NCBI RefSeq assembly: GCF_019396345.1
Contig: NZ_JAHKRM010000004.1
Span: forward strand, 310,001 to 374,000
Length of the DNA stretch: 64,000 bases
Direction of reading: 5' to 3'
DNA from: Nonomuraea guangzhouensis
Lineage (GTDB): Bacteria; Actinomycetota; Actinomycetes; Streptosporangiales; Streptosporangiaceae
Shown: one piece after another, positions 9,056 through 17,144 of the stretch
Numbering within the stretch: position 1 is the stretch's first letter
Layout: each line of letters opens with the position of its first letter
Notes under the pieces: generated by a model
The model's database searches: none
The model's input: the letters and a program-made list of their open reading frames with translations, nothing else
What the model was told of the DNA's origin: nothing
Program-made: the position numbers and the translations under genes

Positions 9056-9073
9056 GGGTCGAATTTTTGACCC
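9056..9073. promoter_or_regulatory. Inverted repeat GGGTC-N8-GACCC, candidate TetR operator
   Basis: An AT-rich centre (GAATTTTT) is flanked by 5-bp arms within the 53-bp divergent spacer between the TetR gene and the exporter. It lies 12 bp before the exporter ATG and overlaps any plausible promoter. Autoregulation of both genes is inferred from position. Confidence 0.5.
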
Positions 9074-9084
9074 AGTCTATAAAT

Positions 9085-10563
9085 ATGACCGAAGCGCAGA
9101 AACGGATCGCCATGGTGGGCGTGCTGCTCACGCTGATCCTGGCCGTCCTGGACCAGAACATCGTCTCGACCGCGTCCTGGTCGATCGTCCGCGAGCTCGA
9201 CCCCGTCCACGGCCTGGAGCGGCTGCCGTGGCTGATCACCGCCTACTCCCTGGCGGCCACCGCCGCCCTGCCCCTCTACGGCAAGCTGTGCGACGTCTAC
9301 GGCGCCAAGCACGTCTACCTGGGCGCCGTGGGCCTGTTCCTGACCGGGTCCGCGCTGTGCGGGGTGGCTCAGGACATGGGTCAGCTGGTCGCCTTCCGCG
9401 CGGTGCAGGGGCTCGGCGGCGGCGGCCTGATGAGCGTCACGATGGTCGTCGCCGCCCACCTGTTCCCGCCCCAGAAGCGGGCCTCGGCGGGCGGCGCGGG
9501 CGGCCTCATCGCCGGGCTCGGCCTGGTGGCGGGCCCGCTCCTGGGCGGCGTGTTCACCGACCACGTCACCTGGCGCTGGATCTTCTACCTCAACCTGCCG
9601 GTCGGCCTGTTCGTGCTGGTGTCGGCCGCGGTCGTGATCAGGCTCGGCGACGGCGGGCTGCGGCACCGCATCGACTACCTGGGGGCGGGGCTGATCGCGA
9701 CGGCGGCCTGCCTGATGCTGCTGGTCGTCGAGTGGGGCGGCAAGACCTACGCCTGGGACTCCACCACGATGCTGTCGCTCATCGCCCTGGACATCGTGCT
9801 GTTCGCGATGTTCGCCTGGCGCCAGCTCACCGCGGCGGAGCCGATCCTGCCCTTCTCGATGTTCCGTGACCCCACGCTCAGGATCGCCCTGCCGCTGCAG
9901 CTCCTGACCGCCCTCGGCATGGCGGGCGGCATCTTCTACACGATCGTCTACCTGCAGGCCGCGGTCGGCGTCAAAGCCACGGACGCGGGGCTGTACCTCA
10001 TCCCGATGGCGATCGGCATGGTCGCGTCCGGCACGATCTCGGGCTCGCTCATCGGGCGCGGGCGCGGCACCAAGCCGTTCCTGGTCGCGGGTATGGCCTG
10101 CGTGACGGTCGCCATGGTGCTGCTGAGCCGTCTGGAGGCGGCCACGTCCGCCTGGACGCTCCGCTTCGACCTGTTCGTGATGGGCGTCGGGTTCGGCATG
10201 GTGCTCGGCGTCGTCGTCCTGCTGGTGCAGAACGCGGCACCGCCCTCCCAGCTCGGCGTGGCCACCACGTCGATCCGCTTCGCCCAGGTGCTCGGCTCGG
10301 CGCTGGGCACGGTCATGTTCGGCATCCTGCTGAACCGGGCCACCGCGTCGCACCTGCCGCCGAACTTCCGGGCCGGGAGCCTGGCCGGGGCGCTGCGGCC
10401 CGAGGTGCGCGAGCAGGCGGTCGGCGCACTGGTGTCGGGCGTACAGGTGGTGTTCCTGTCGGCGGCGGGCGTGATGGCCGCCGCCCTGGTGCTCGCCCTC
10501 TTCCTCAGGACCAGCTCCGCGCTGCCCGCCGACCCGCCCGCCCCGCAACGCGTCAAAGTCTGA
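9085..10563 (+). CDS. MFS drug/metabolite exporter, DHA2 family (14 TMS)
   Basis: The 492-residue integral membrane protein is predicted to export a toxic compound by proton antiport. It has the DHA2 signature elements: LDQNIVSTASWSIVREL in TM1, ITAYSLAATAALPLYGKLCDVYG (motif A region, residues ~52-74), the GGGLMSV segment and the motif C-like GLVAGPLLGGVFTDHVTWRWIF. ATG at 9085 is chosen over an in-frame TTG at 9067, since the latter would lie in the operator-like repeat. Expression is probably controlled by the adjacent divergent TetR protein. The substrate is not deducible. Confidence 0.9.
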   Translation: MTEAQKRIAMVGVLLTLILAVLDQNIVSTASWSIVRELDPVHGLERLPWLITAYSLAATAALPLYGKLCDVYGAKHVYLGAVGLFLTGSALCGVAQDMGQLVAFRAVQGLGGGGLMSVTMVVAAHLFPPQKRASAGGAGGLIAGLGLVAGPLLGGVFTDHVTWRWIFYLNLPVGLFVLVSAAVVIRLGDGGLRHRIDYLGAGLIATAACLMLLVVEWGGKTYAWDSTTMLSLIALDIVLFAMFAWRQLTAAEPILPFSMFRDPTLRIALPLQLLTALGMAGGIFYTIVYLQAAVGVKATDAGLYLIPMAIGMVASGTISGSLIGRGRGTKPFLVAGMACVTVAMVLLSRLEAATSAWTLRFDLFVMGVGFGMVLGVVVLLVQNAAPPSQLGVATTSIRFAQVLGSALGTVMFGILLNRATASHLPPNFRAGSLAGALRPEVREQAVGALVSGVQVVFLSAAGVMAAALVLALFLRTSSALPADPPAPQRVKV

Positions 10564-10601
10564 CCACCCTGTACGACCCGCGCGCCTTTACGTTGTAGAT
10601 C

Positions 10602-11489
10602 TCAAGCGATGACCCGCAGCGCCCCCGGCTGGATCTCGCACGTGACGGGGACCGGCCCGATCCGCTCACCGTCGGCGTAGGCCACCACGTCGGGCGCCTC
10701 CAGCACCACCCGCCGCACCCGCCTGACCGACACGGCCTCGTGAGCGACGTGCACCCCCCGGTAGACGCTCGGGAACACCCGGACGAACTCGGCCTTGGAC
10801 AAGGCCGAAAGGATCATCACGTCGAGCAGCCCGTCGTCGGGCTGGGCATCGGGACAGACCCGCATCCCGGCGCCGTAGGAGGAGGTGTTGCCCACCGCGA
10901 CCAGCATCGCCTCCCGCTCGATCGGCTCATCGTCGTCGAGCGTGATGCGGAAGGGGATGGGCCGGAACCGCCGCAACTCCTGGAAGGTGGCCAGCAGGTA
11001 CTTGGCCATCCCCGGCGGCCAGCTGAGCCCGTTGGCCCGCTCGTTCACCCGGGAGTCGAACCCGCAGCACACCACCCCGGCGAACACCTCGTCCGCCTGC
11101 CCGGCCTGGATGCGGGCGGCGTCGACCAGGCGGGACCTGCCGCGCAGCACCACGCGGGCCGCCGCCATCGGGTCCTTGCGCGGCACGCCCAGGGCGGTGG
11201 CGATGTCGTTGCCGGTCCCCGCGGGGATGATGCCGAGCGGCACGTCCGTCCCGACGACCGCCTGCACGGCCAGGTGGACCAGGCCATCACCGCCGAAGGC
11301 CACCAGCGCGTCGGGGCGCTCGGCCACGGCGGCGCAGGCCCGCTCCAACGCGTCGGGCGCGCTGTCACCGACGATCACCGACACGTCGGCCCCGCCCGCG
11401 CGCAGGCGACGGGCCACGGGTCCGAGCAGACGCACCGCACGGCCGCCGCGGGCGGCGGGGTTGACGAGCAGGACGAGTTGAGGGGACAC
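10602..11489 (-). CDS. Diacylglycerol/lipid kinase (DagK/YegS family)
   Basis: This 295-residue enzyme of the diacylglycerol kinase catalytic superfamily phosphorylates a lipid hydroxyl at the membrane face. Visible motifs are LLVNPAARGG at the N-terminus, the nucleotide loop AFGGDGLVHLAVQ (residues ~64-76), PAGTGNDIATALG (~91-103) and YGAGMRVCPDAQPDDGLLDV in the C-domain. Length is typical. GTG at 11489 starts the gene, 16 bp after the tatC stop, so it likely belongs to the pafB-pafC-tatA-tatC transcription unit. Substrate (diacylglycerol or another lipid) is not certain. Confidence 0.88.
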   Translation of the reverse strand: MSPQLVLLVNPAARGGRAVRLLGPVARRLRAGGADVSVIVGDSAPDALERACAAVAERPDALVAFGGDGLVHLAVQAVVGTDVPLGIIPAGTGNDIATALGVPRKDPMAAARVVLRGRSRLVDAARIQAGQADEVFAGVVCCGFDSRVNERANGLSWPPGMAKYLLATFQELRRFRPIPFRITLDDDEPIEREAMLVAVGNTSSYGAGMRVCPDAQPDDGLLDVMILSALSKAEFVRVFPSVYRGVHVAHEAVSVRRVRRVVLEAPDVVAYADGERIGPVPVTCEIQPGALRVIA

Positions 11490-11505
11490 GCCCGGAACTT
11501 ATCGC

Positions 11506-12360
11506 CTATCGCTCCGAATCGGAATCCTGTTCCAGGGGTGACGCCTCGTCGTCGGACAGGTGGGAGAAGTCCTCGCCGGCGGGCATGCGCCGCTCGCGTA
11601 CGTACATGAACAGCTCGGCCGCCGCGAACAGGATGATCATCGGTGCGGCAAGGGCCATCATCGCGAACGGATCGCCACCCGGCGTGATGACGGCGCCGAA
11701 CACGAACATGAGGAAGATGACCATGCGCCGGTGCTTGGCCACCGTGGCGTGCGACAGCACCCCGAGCACGTTGAGGAAGACCAGGAAGAGCGGCAGCTCG
11801 AACGAGATCCCGAAGATGGCGATCATGATCAGGACGTAGTCGAGATAGTCGTCGATCCCGATGGTGGCGACCGTGTCGTCGAGCGAGAAGCCCAGCAGGA
11901 AGCCCAGGCTGGTGTGCATGATGACGTAGGCCAGCACCGCGCCCAGGGCGAACAGCGGGATCGCCAGGGCCAGGAACACCACCGTGTAGCGCTTCTCGTT
12001 GCGATAGAGCGCGGGCGTGACGAACGCCCAGATCTGGTAGAGCCAGACCGGCGACGCCAGCACCAGGCCGATCATCGCCGACACCTTCAGCGTGATGAAG
12101 AACGACTGGAAGATGCCGCTGTAGGTCAGGCTGCAATGGCCCTGAACGAGCTGCTGCGACTGAACGGTGTCACAGTAGGGCGCCTTCAGGATCGCCCACA
12201 CCGGGTCGAAGAAGATCCAGCCGATGACGATGCCGACGACCACCGCGATCGTGGCCACGAGCAGCCGGTTACGCAGCTCCCGCAAGTGGTCCATGAGCGG
12301 CATGCGGCCCTCGGGATCGTGGGCCGAACCTTCTCCGCTCGACTTCTTGAGCAACGCCAT
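11506..12360 (-). CDS. tatC: Sec-independent (twin-arginine) translocase subunit TatC
   Basis: The 284-residue polytopic protein carries the TatC signature MPLMDHLRELRNRLLVA near residue 20 and six predicted membrane segments, with the conserved SFELPLFLVFLN and TPGGDPFAMMALA regions. TatC recognises twin-arginine signal peptides and recruits TatA to export folded proteins. The C-terminal cytoplasmic tail is acidic (HLSDDEASPLEQDSDSER). It follows tatA by 33 bp and precedes the lipid kinase, in the order known from M. tuberculosis (pafC-tatA-tatC-helY). No tatB is present in the window. Confidence 0.96.
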   Translation of the reverse strand: MALLKKSSGEGSAHDPEGRMPLMDHLRELRNRLLVATIAVVVGIVIGWIFFDPVWAILKAPYCDTVQSQQLVQGHCSLTYSGIFQSFFITLKVSAMIGLVLASPVWLYQIWAFVTPALYRNEKRYTVVFLALAIPLFALGAVLAYVIMHTSLGFLLGFSLDDTVATIGIDDYLDYVLIMIAIFGISFELPLFLVFLNVLGVLSHATVAKHRRMVIFLMFVFGAVITPGGDPFAMMALAAPMIILFAAAELFMYVRERRMPAGEDFSHLSDDEASPLEQDSDSER

Positions 12361-12393
12361 CTAGCAGTCCCAGGAGTGCGAGGAGGGTCAGGG

Positions 12394-12714
12394 TCAGACT
12401 TTCTTGTCGGCGCTGGCGCGCAGCTTGGCCGCCTGCTCCTCCAACTGGCGGGCCTGCTCCTCCACCGAAGGCGCGGGCGCGGCCTGGAGGGGCTGCGCGG
12501 GCGCGGGCTGCGGCTGGGCGGGCGTCTGCGTCACCGTCTCGACCGTGGCCGGCCGGTCGTCGTAGTCGTCTTCGCGCAGCTTGGCCGTCTCCGACTTGAA
12601 GATGCGCATCGACCTGCCGAGGCCCCTGGCCATCTCCGGCAGCTTCTTGGCACCGAACAGCAGGACGAGCACGCCGGCAATGATCAGAAGCTCAGTCGGT
12701 CCGAGGTTTCCCAT
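12394..12714 (-). CDS. tatA: Twin-arginine translocase subunit TatA
   Basis: The 106-residue protein begins MGNLGPTELLIIAGVLVLLF, a single N-terminal membrane helix, followed by the FGAKKLPEMARGLGRSMRIF hinge and amphipathic helix, then a Pro/Ala/Gln-rich tail. TatA oligomers form the export pore with TatC. ATG at 12714 is chosen because AAGGACGTTTC directly precedes it and the family always begins just before the membrane helix; an upstream in-frame extension would be spurious. Confidence 0.95.
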   Translation of the reverse strand: MGNLGPTELLIIAGVLVLLFGAKKLPEMARGLGRSMRIFKSETAKLREDDYDDRPATVETVTQTPAQPQPAPAQPLQAAPAPSVEEQARQLEEQAAKLRASADKKV

Positions 12715-12742
12715 GAAACGTCCTTTTTGAACGAGTGCTGTT

Positions 12743-12943
12743 TCAGCCACGATCGTACGCTGCCGGGGGGTTGGTCTCATCCCCCCGGTGCCTCAATCTG
12801 GCCTGCCGCGGCTCGAGCTGGGCCCGCGCCCCGGCTACTTCTCTGTTCAGAGTACGCGCGGCGGAGAGAAGTCGTACACCCGCGATCGCCAGCGCGGCCA
12901 GCCCGGCGACGCCGAGCCCGGCCGCCACGATGATCCAGGTCAT
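12743..12943 (-). CDS. Small single-pass membrane protein (66 aa) coupled to pafC
   Basis: ATG at 12943 overlaps the pafC stop as ATGA, a strong sign of translational coupling. The product opens MTWIIVAAGLGVAGLAALAI (one membrane segment, residues ~2-24) followed by a charged Arg/Glu/Ala-rich tail. It sits between pafC and tatA in the same operon. Function is unknown. Its size and topology resemble small single-pass proteins, but it has no TatB-like amphipathic signature that I can recognise. Confidence 0.75.
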   Translation of the reverse strand: MTWIIVAAGLGVAGLAALAIAGVRLLSAARTLNREVAGARAQLEPRQARLRHRGDETNPPAAYDRG

Positions 12944-13905
12944 GAACGGTGAGCGTAGCGGCTCAGGGCGCGTTCGGCCTCTTCCCGCACCCGGTCGGCC
13001 AGCGCGGTCGGTGAGACCACCCGGCCGGTGTCGCCCAGGCGCAGCGCCAGTTTGAGCAGCCAGTCCTCGTCGCGGGCCCGCAGCGCCACCCGCAGCCGCC
13101 CCTCGCCCAGCTCGGTGACCTGCTCGCACGGGTAGTACTCGGCCACCCAGCGGCCGGCGGCGGTCACCTCAAGCTCGACCAGCTCATCGGTGGGCGAGGG
13201 CCGGAACACGCCCTGCGCGACGTCGATCGGCTCGGCCTCGGCGGGCGGGTCGGCGGCCACGTCGAGCACCTCGACACCGAGCATCCGGTCGAGCCGGAAC
13301 AGCCGCATCGCCTCGGCCCGGTAGCACCAGCACTCCAGGTAGGTACGGCCGTCGACGACGACCAGCCGCATCGGGTCGACCTCGCGCGGCGTCACCTCGT
13401 CGCGGCCCGGCACGTAGTAGCGCAGCGACAGACGCCGCCGGCTGGTCAGCCCCTCGCGCACGCGCAGCAGCGCGTCGGGGGTGGCGTCGACGTCGACCGC
13501 GACCTGGCTGCTGACGGCCGCCGCGCCCTCCCCCGCGGCCCGCTCCAGCTTGGCGACCACCCGGGGCAGCGCGTCGCCGGGCACCTCGGCCAGCTCCGGC
13601 ATGGCGCCGAGCATGCGCAGCGCGACCAGCAGCGCGCTGGCCTCGTCGATGCCGAGCCGCAGCGGCCTGGCGATGGTGTCGGCGTTGTCGATGAGGATCT
13701 CGCCGCCGTCCCACGACACGTCGATCAGGTCGCCGGGCGTGTGTCCCGGCAACCCGCACATCCACACCAGCTGCAGGTCGTCGATGAGCTGCTTCTCGCT
13801 CAGCCCGAACACCTCGGCCACCTCGCCGAGCTGCGCGCCCGGGTGCGACATCAGGTAGGGCACCAGCGCGAGCAGCCTCGGCAGCCGGTCGGCGGATCCA
13901 CTCAC
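12940..13905 (-). CDS. pafC: WYL-domain transcriptional regulator PafC
   Basis: The 321-residue protein has an N-terminal winged-helix region (LPRLLALVPYLMSHPGAQLG; EVAEVFGLSEKQLIDDL) and a central-to-C-terminal WYL domain (LSLRYYVPGRDEVTPREVDP; YLECWCYRAEAMRLFRLDRM). With PafB it forms, in mycobacteria, the heterodimer that activates the LexA-independent DNA-damage response. GTG at 13905 overlaps the pafB stop (GTGA), so the pair is made in coupled translation. Despite the name, pafB/pafC are ~5 kb from pafA here rather than directly adjacent. Confidence 0.92.
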   Translation of the reverse strand: MSGSADRLPRLLALVPYLMSHPGAQLGEVAEVFGLSEKQLIDDLQLVWMCGLPGHTPGDLIDVSWDGGEILIDNADTIARPLRLGIDEASALLVALRMLGAMPELAEVPGDALPRVVAKLERAAGEGAAAVSSQVAVDVDATPDALLRVREGLTSRRRLSLRYYVPGRDEVTPREVDPMRLVVVDGRTYLECWCYRAEAMRLFRLDRMLGVEVLDVAADPPAEAEPIDVAQGVFRPSPTDELVELEVTAAGRWVAEYYPCEQVTELGEGRLRVALRARDEDWLLKLALRLGDTGRVVSPTALADRVREEAERALSRYAHRS

Positions 13906-14852
13906 GCCAGTGCTCCCTTCAGACGGCGGATGACGGCCTCGCGGGCGTCCGGCGGGTCGACCACCTCGACGTCGGCGCCCAGGCTGGCCATCCAGCCGGC
14001 CAGTCGTTCGGGGTCGGTGAAGCCCAGCTCGGCCTCGTCCCACCCGTCGGAGCCCGTGCGTACGACCCTGGACAGCTGCCGCAGCCCCTCGCAGGCGCCC
14101 TGCCGTACGCGGATGACGGCCACGCGCTCCTCGACCGGCTCCTCGGGGAAGCCGACCATGGCCCGCAGGTCGACGCCGGGCGGCACCTCGATCGAGCCCG
14201 GCCGGCCGACGGTGACGACCTGACCGGTGATGCGGCTGAGCCGGAAGGCGCGCGGCGCGTCCCGGCCGCGGTCGAACCCGGCGAGGTACCAGCGGCCGCG
14301 ACGGCTGACCACGCCCCATGGCTCGACCGTGCGGCTGCGGACGTTCTCGCTGCCGGCGCCGCGGTAGTCGAAGCGCACCAGGCGCCGGTCGCGCACCGCG
14401 TCCCACAGCGCGGGGAAGGCCGGGTCGCGGGTGTCGAGGCGCAGCTCCAGCGCTCCGGCGCCGATGGTCTCGTCGGTGGCCACGCCGCCCGCGCGCAGCT
14501 TGAGCAGCGCGCCGGAGGCGGCCTCGGCCAGGCTGGCCCGCTGCCACACCTGCGCGGCCAGGCCGAGCACGGCGGCCTCGTCGGCCTCCAGGGTGATCTC
14601 CGGCAGCTCGTAGGACTGGCGCTCGATGCGGTAGCCGGGCTCGTCCTCCCACGGGTCGCGCACCACGTCGATGGGGATGCCGATCTCGCGCAGCTCGTTC
14701 TTGTCGCGCTCGAACATCCGCTGGAACGCCTCGTCACCCTCACGGTCGTAGCCGGGGACGGCCTGGCGGATCTGCTCGGCCGACAAAGGACGGCGCGTGG
14801 CGAGCAGGCAGATCACCAGGTTCAGCAATCGCTCGGTCTTGCGGCGCGACAT
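13902..14852 (-). CDS. pafB: WYL-domain transcriptional regulator PafB
   Basis: The 316-residue protein has an N-terminal winged helix (SRRKTERLLNLVICLLATRR and an EQIRQAVPGYDREGDEAFQR segment) and a WYL domain (RRLVRFDYRGAGSENVRSRT; GRWYLAGFDRGRDAPRAFRL). It is the partner of PafC in the DNA-damage activator described in mycobacteria, which works with RNA polymerase at RecA-NDp promoters. ATG at 14852 is chosen because GGAGGAG lies eight bases upstream; GTG at 14861 would place that site too close. Its start is 38 bp from the divergent DUF3866 gene. Confidence 0.92.
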   Translation of the reverse strand: MSRRKTERLLNLVICLLATRRPLSAEQIRQAVPGYDREGDEAFQRMFERDKNELREIGIPIDVVRDPWEDEPGYRIERQSYELPEITLEADEAAVLGLAAQVWQRASLAEAASGALLKLRAGGVATDETIGAGALELRLDTRDPAFPALWDAVRDRRLVRFDYRGAGSENVRSRTVEPWGVVSRRGRWYLAGFDRGRDAPRAFRLSRITGQVVTVGRPGSIEVPPGVDLRAMVGFPEEPVEERVAVIRVRQGACEGLRQLSRVVRTGSDGWDEAELGFTDPERLAGWMASLGADVEVVDPPDAREAVIRRLKGALA

Positions 14853-14890
14853 CTGCCTCACTCCTCCTTCAACGACGCTACCCTGCCCGA

Positions 14891-15988
14891 GTGATCAGAT
14901 GGCGCAAGGGCGAGGTCGTGCGGATCCGGCGCGAGTGGCCGGGAGCGATGGAACTGGATGTCGCCGTCTCCGGAGGGGACCACCAGCCGGGCGCGGAGCC
15001 TGGCGGGACATACCGGGCTCTGGCCTATCCGCCCCTGGTGGGCCGTCCGGAACCCGGCGACGAGGTCCTGCTCAACACGACGGCACTCGCGATGGGTCTC
15101 GGTACGGGAGGTTACGCCATGGTGGTGGCAGTCCCGAACCGTTTACCGGAAGATCCGCGGGGACCCGGGCACCTGGTGAAGGCCCGTTACACGCCGTTGC
15201 AGGCCACCGTGCTCGGCGCCGACGAGCAGGACTCGCCCTTCCACGAGGTCCTGCGCGAGGCCGACTCGATCGACGGCATGCCGGTGGTGGTCGCCGACCT
15301 GCACTCGGCCCTGCCGCCGATCCTGTGCGGCCTGTACGAGGCGCGGGCGGGCGTACGGGTCGCCTACGTGATGCAGGACGGGGGCGCGCTGCCCGCCTGG
15401 TTCTCCATGGCCGCCGCGAAACTGCGGGAGATCGGCTGGCTGACCGGGGTGGTGACGGTGGGCCAGGCGTTCGGCGGCGACGTCGAGGCGGTGACCGTCC
15501 ACACCGGGCTGCTGGCCGCCAGGCACGTGCTGGAGGCCGACGTGGCGATCGTCGCGCAGGGGCCCGGCAACCTCGGCACGGGGACCCGGTGGGGATTCTC
15601 GGGCGTCTCGGCGGGGGAGGCGATCAACGCCGCCTCGGTGCTGCGCGGCCGCCCGGTGGCGACGCTGCGGGTGAGCGAGGGCGACCTGCGCGAGCGGCAC
15701 CTCGGCGTCTCGCACCACTCGCTGACCGCCTACGGCCGCGTCGCGCTGGCTCCGGCGCGGGTGGCCGTGCCGCTGCTGCCCGGGGAGCTGGGCGAGCGGG
15801 TCAGGGACCAGGCCGAGCTGCTCGCCGTCCGGCACGAGCTGGTGCCGGTGCCGGTCGACGGCCTGCACGAGGCGCTGCGCGCCTCGCCGGTCAAGCTCTC
15901 GACGATGGGCCGGTCCCTGGAGGAGGACCTGGCCTACTTCGTGGCATCGGCCGCGGCGGGCAGGTGCGCGGCCTCGCTGCTGTCGTAG
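14891..15988 (+). CDS. DUF3866 family protein
   Basis: A 365-residue cytosolic protein of unknown function, recognised as the actinobacterial DUF3866 family from its opening (IRWRKGEVVRIRREWPGAME) and the LSTMGRSLEEDLAYFVASAA C-terminus. No catalytic motif is obvious; Gly-rich stretches such as AQGPGNLGTGTRWGFSG recur. GTG at 14891 is preceded by TACCCT six bases upstream, which could be a -10 element for leaderless transcription. It is divergent from pafB, and DUF3866 genes are commonly found near pafBC/proteasome genes in actinomycetes (from memory). Confidence 0.8.
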   Translation: MIRWRKGEVVRIRREWPGAMELDVAVSGGDHQPGAEPGGTYRALAYPPLVGRPEPGDEVLLNTTALAMGLGTGGYAMVVAVPNRLPEDPRGPGHLVKARYTPLQATVLGADEQDSPFHEVLREADSIDGMPVVVADLHSALPPILCGLYEARAGVRVAYVMQDGGALPAWFSMAAAKLREIGWLTGVVTVGQAFGGDVEAVTVHTGLLAARHVLEADVAIVAQGPGNLGTGTRWGFSGVSAGEAINAASVLRGRPVATLRVSEGDLRERHLGVSHHSLTAYGRVALAPARVAVPLLPGELGERVRDQAELLAVRHELVPVPVDGLHEALRASPVKLSTMGRSLEEDLAYFVASAAAGRCAASLLS

Positions 15989-16413
15989 GAGTCCTTGAAC
16001 GTGAACGCCTCAGGGCTGGGTCCCACGGCCTTGAGGCGTTCCAGGCGCTCCATGCCCTCGGCGAGGCTCGGGATGTAGCCCTCCGGGATCCACCACATCA
16101 CCATGTACGGCTCGGCCATCCGCAGGAACCACTCCCTGCGGCGGCGCAGCACGCCCAGATGGGCGCTGCGGTAGGCGTAGTTCCACAGCGAGTCGAGCGA
16201 CTCCCACACCGAGAAGTTGAGCAGCAGGTGGTCGCCGTACTTGTGCGTGAGGGTCGCGGTGGGGTCCTCGTCGTTCTCCTTCATCCGCCAGACGAATCCG
16301 GGGTACTCGTCGGCGACGGTGTTGATGGGCTCCAGCTCGGCGACGAATTCCGCGAGTTCAGGGCTGTCGATCGGGGCGCGCAGATGGGCGATGTTGAGCT
16401 CGGCGAGATGCAT
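15934..16413 (-). CDS. DUF3291 family protein
   Basis: A 159-residue protein resembling the DUF3291 family (dimeric alpha/beta-barrel superfamily), with HLAELNIAHLRAPIDSPEL at the start and the SVWESLDSLWNYAYRSAHLG and WFLRMAEPYMVMWWIPEG segments. Function is unknown; fold relatives include monooxygenase-like and heme-binding proteins. Its last 55 bp overlap antiparallel with the end of the DUF3866 gene. ATG at 16413 is used; GTG at 16425 has a slightly better ribosome site and cannot be excluded. It probably shares a transcript with the HTH gene upstream (33 bp gap). Confidence 0.8.
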   Translation of the reverse strand: MHLAELNIAHLRAPIDSPELAEFVAELEPINTVADEYPGFVWRMKENDEDPTATLTHKYGDHLLLNFSVWESLDSLWNYAYRSAHLGVLRRRREWFLRMAEPYMVMWWIPEGYIPSLAEGMERLERLKAVGPSPEAFTFKDSYDSSEAAHLPAAADATK

Positions 16414-16446
16414 GAGGCTCAGCACACCACCCTTCCCCGCTCTATG

Positions 16447-17088
16447 TCAATCTTCATTTGTTTTAGAAAGTGTCACGCAGCACTCCCCCGGCCGCGGATC
16501 CAGCGCGGCCCGCCCGGGATCGTCGCCGAGTCCTTCGAGCATCCCCTGACAGAGGGCCAGGTTCATGGAGCACACGAGCAGCGGCTGTTCGCGGCTCAGC
16601 ACGTGGAAGGGGCAGTTACGCATCCGCAGCGTGCCGCCCTCGGCGTAGGGCTCATACCCCCGCTCACGCAGCACCGCCTCGACGGGCTCGTGCCGCCCCC
16701 GCCCCAGCCGCTCCCCTGCCGTCCGCGCCGCCTTCTCGGCCAGTTCCTCGGCGCCGAGGGCGTCGACGACCTCGGCCAGCACGGAGGCGAGCGCCCCGTA
16801 GTCGCGCGGCGGCAGGTTCACCGACCGGTCCCTGACGGCCCGGCGGTAGGTCTTCGCGGGGCGCCCGCTGCCGGGCCCCTTCTTGTCCTGCTGCCTGAAA
16901 GCGCTCTCCAGCAGCCCGGCGTCGACGAGCTTGTCCAGGTGGTGCCCGGCGAGCGTCCTGGACACCCCGGCGATCTCGGCGGCCTCTCCCCTGCCCAGGT
17001 CGCCGCCGCAGGCCGCCACGGCCTCGTACAGGCTGCGCCGCACCGGGTCGTGCAGCAGCGCCAGGGCCTCGAGGTCGTCATCGCTCAC
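16447..17088 (-). CDS. ArsR-like winged-helix regulator with Cys-rich C-terminus (COG2345-like)
   Basis: The 213-residue predicted regulator has an N-terminal winged helix (LALLHDPVRRSLYEAVAACG; EIAGVSRTLAGHHLDKLVDAGLLE) and a C-terminal domain with cysteines in NCPFHVL, LLVCSMNLALCQ and GECCVTL. This resembles the COG2345/SufR class, some of which bind an Fe-S cluster. The spacing here (C-x13-C-x6-C-x22-C) is not the cyanobacterial SufR spacing, so metal sensing is only a possibility. It is divergent from a GNAT gene and upstream of the DUF3291 gene, both potential targets. Confidence 0.75.
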   Translation of the reverse strand: MSDDDLEALALLHDPVRRSLYEAVAACGGDLGRGEAAEIAGVSRTLAGHHLDKLVDAGLLESAFRQQDKKGPGSGRPAKTYRRAVRDRSVNLPPRDYGALASVLAEVVDALGAEELAEKAARTAGERLGRGRHEPVEAVLRERGYEPYAEGGTLRMRNCPFHVLSREQPLLVCSMNLALCQGMLEGLGDDPGRAALDPRPGECCVTLSKTNED

Positions 17089-17144
17089 AGCGGGAGTCTA
17101 GGCGTCCGTCACCGCGCCGGGCCGCACCCCCTAGGCTTCTGCGC

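Noticed and set aside
12940..14652. A single 570-codon frame across pafB and pafC
   Set aside because: The first part is an out-of-frame reading of pafB; the real pafC starts at GTG 13905 where the GTGA overlap lies.
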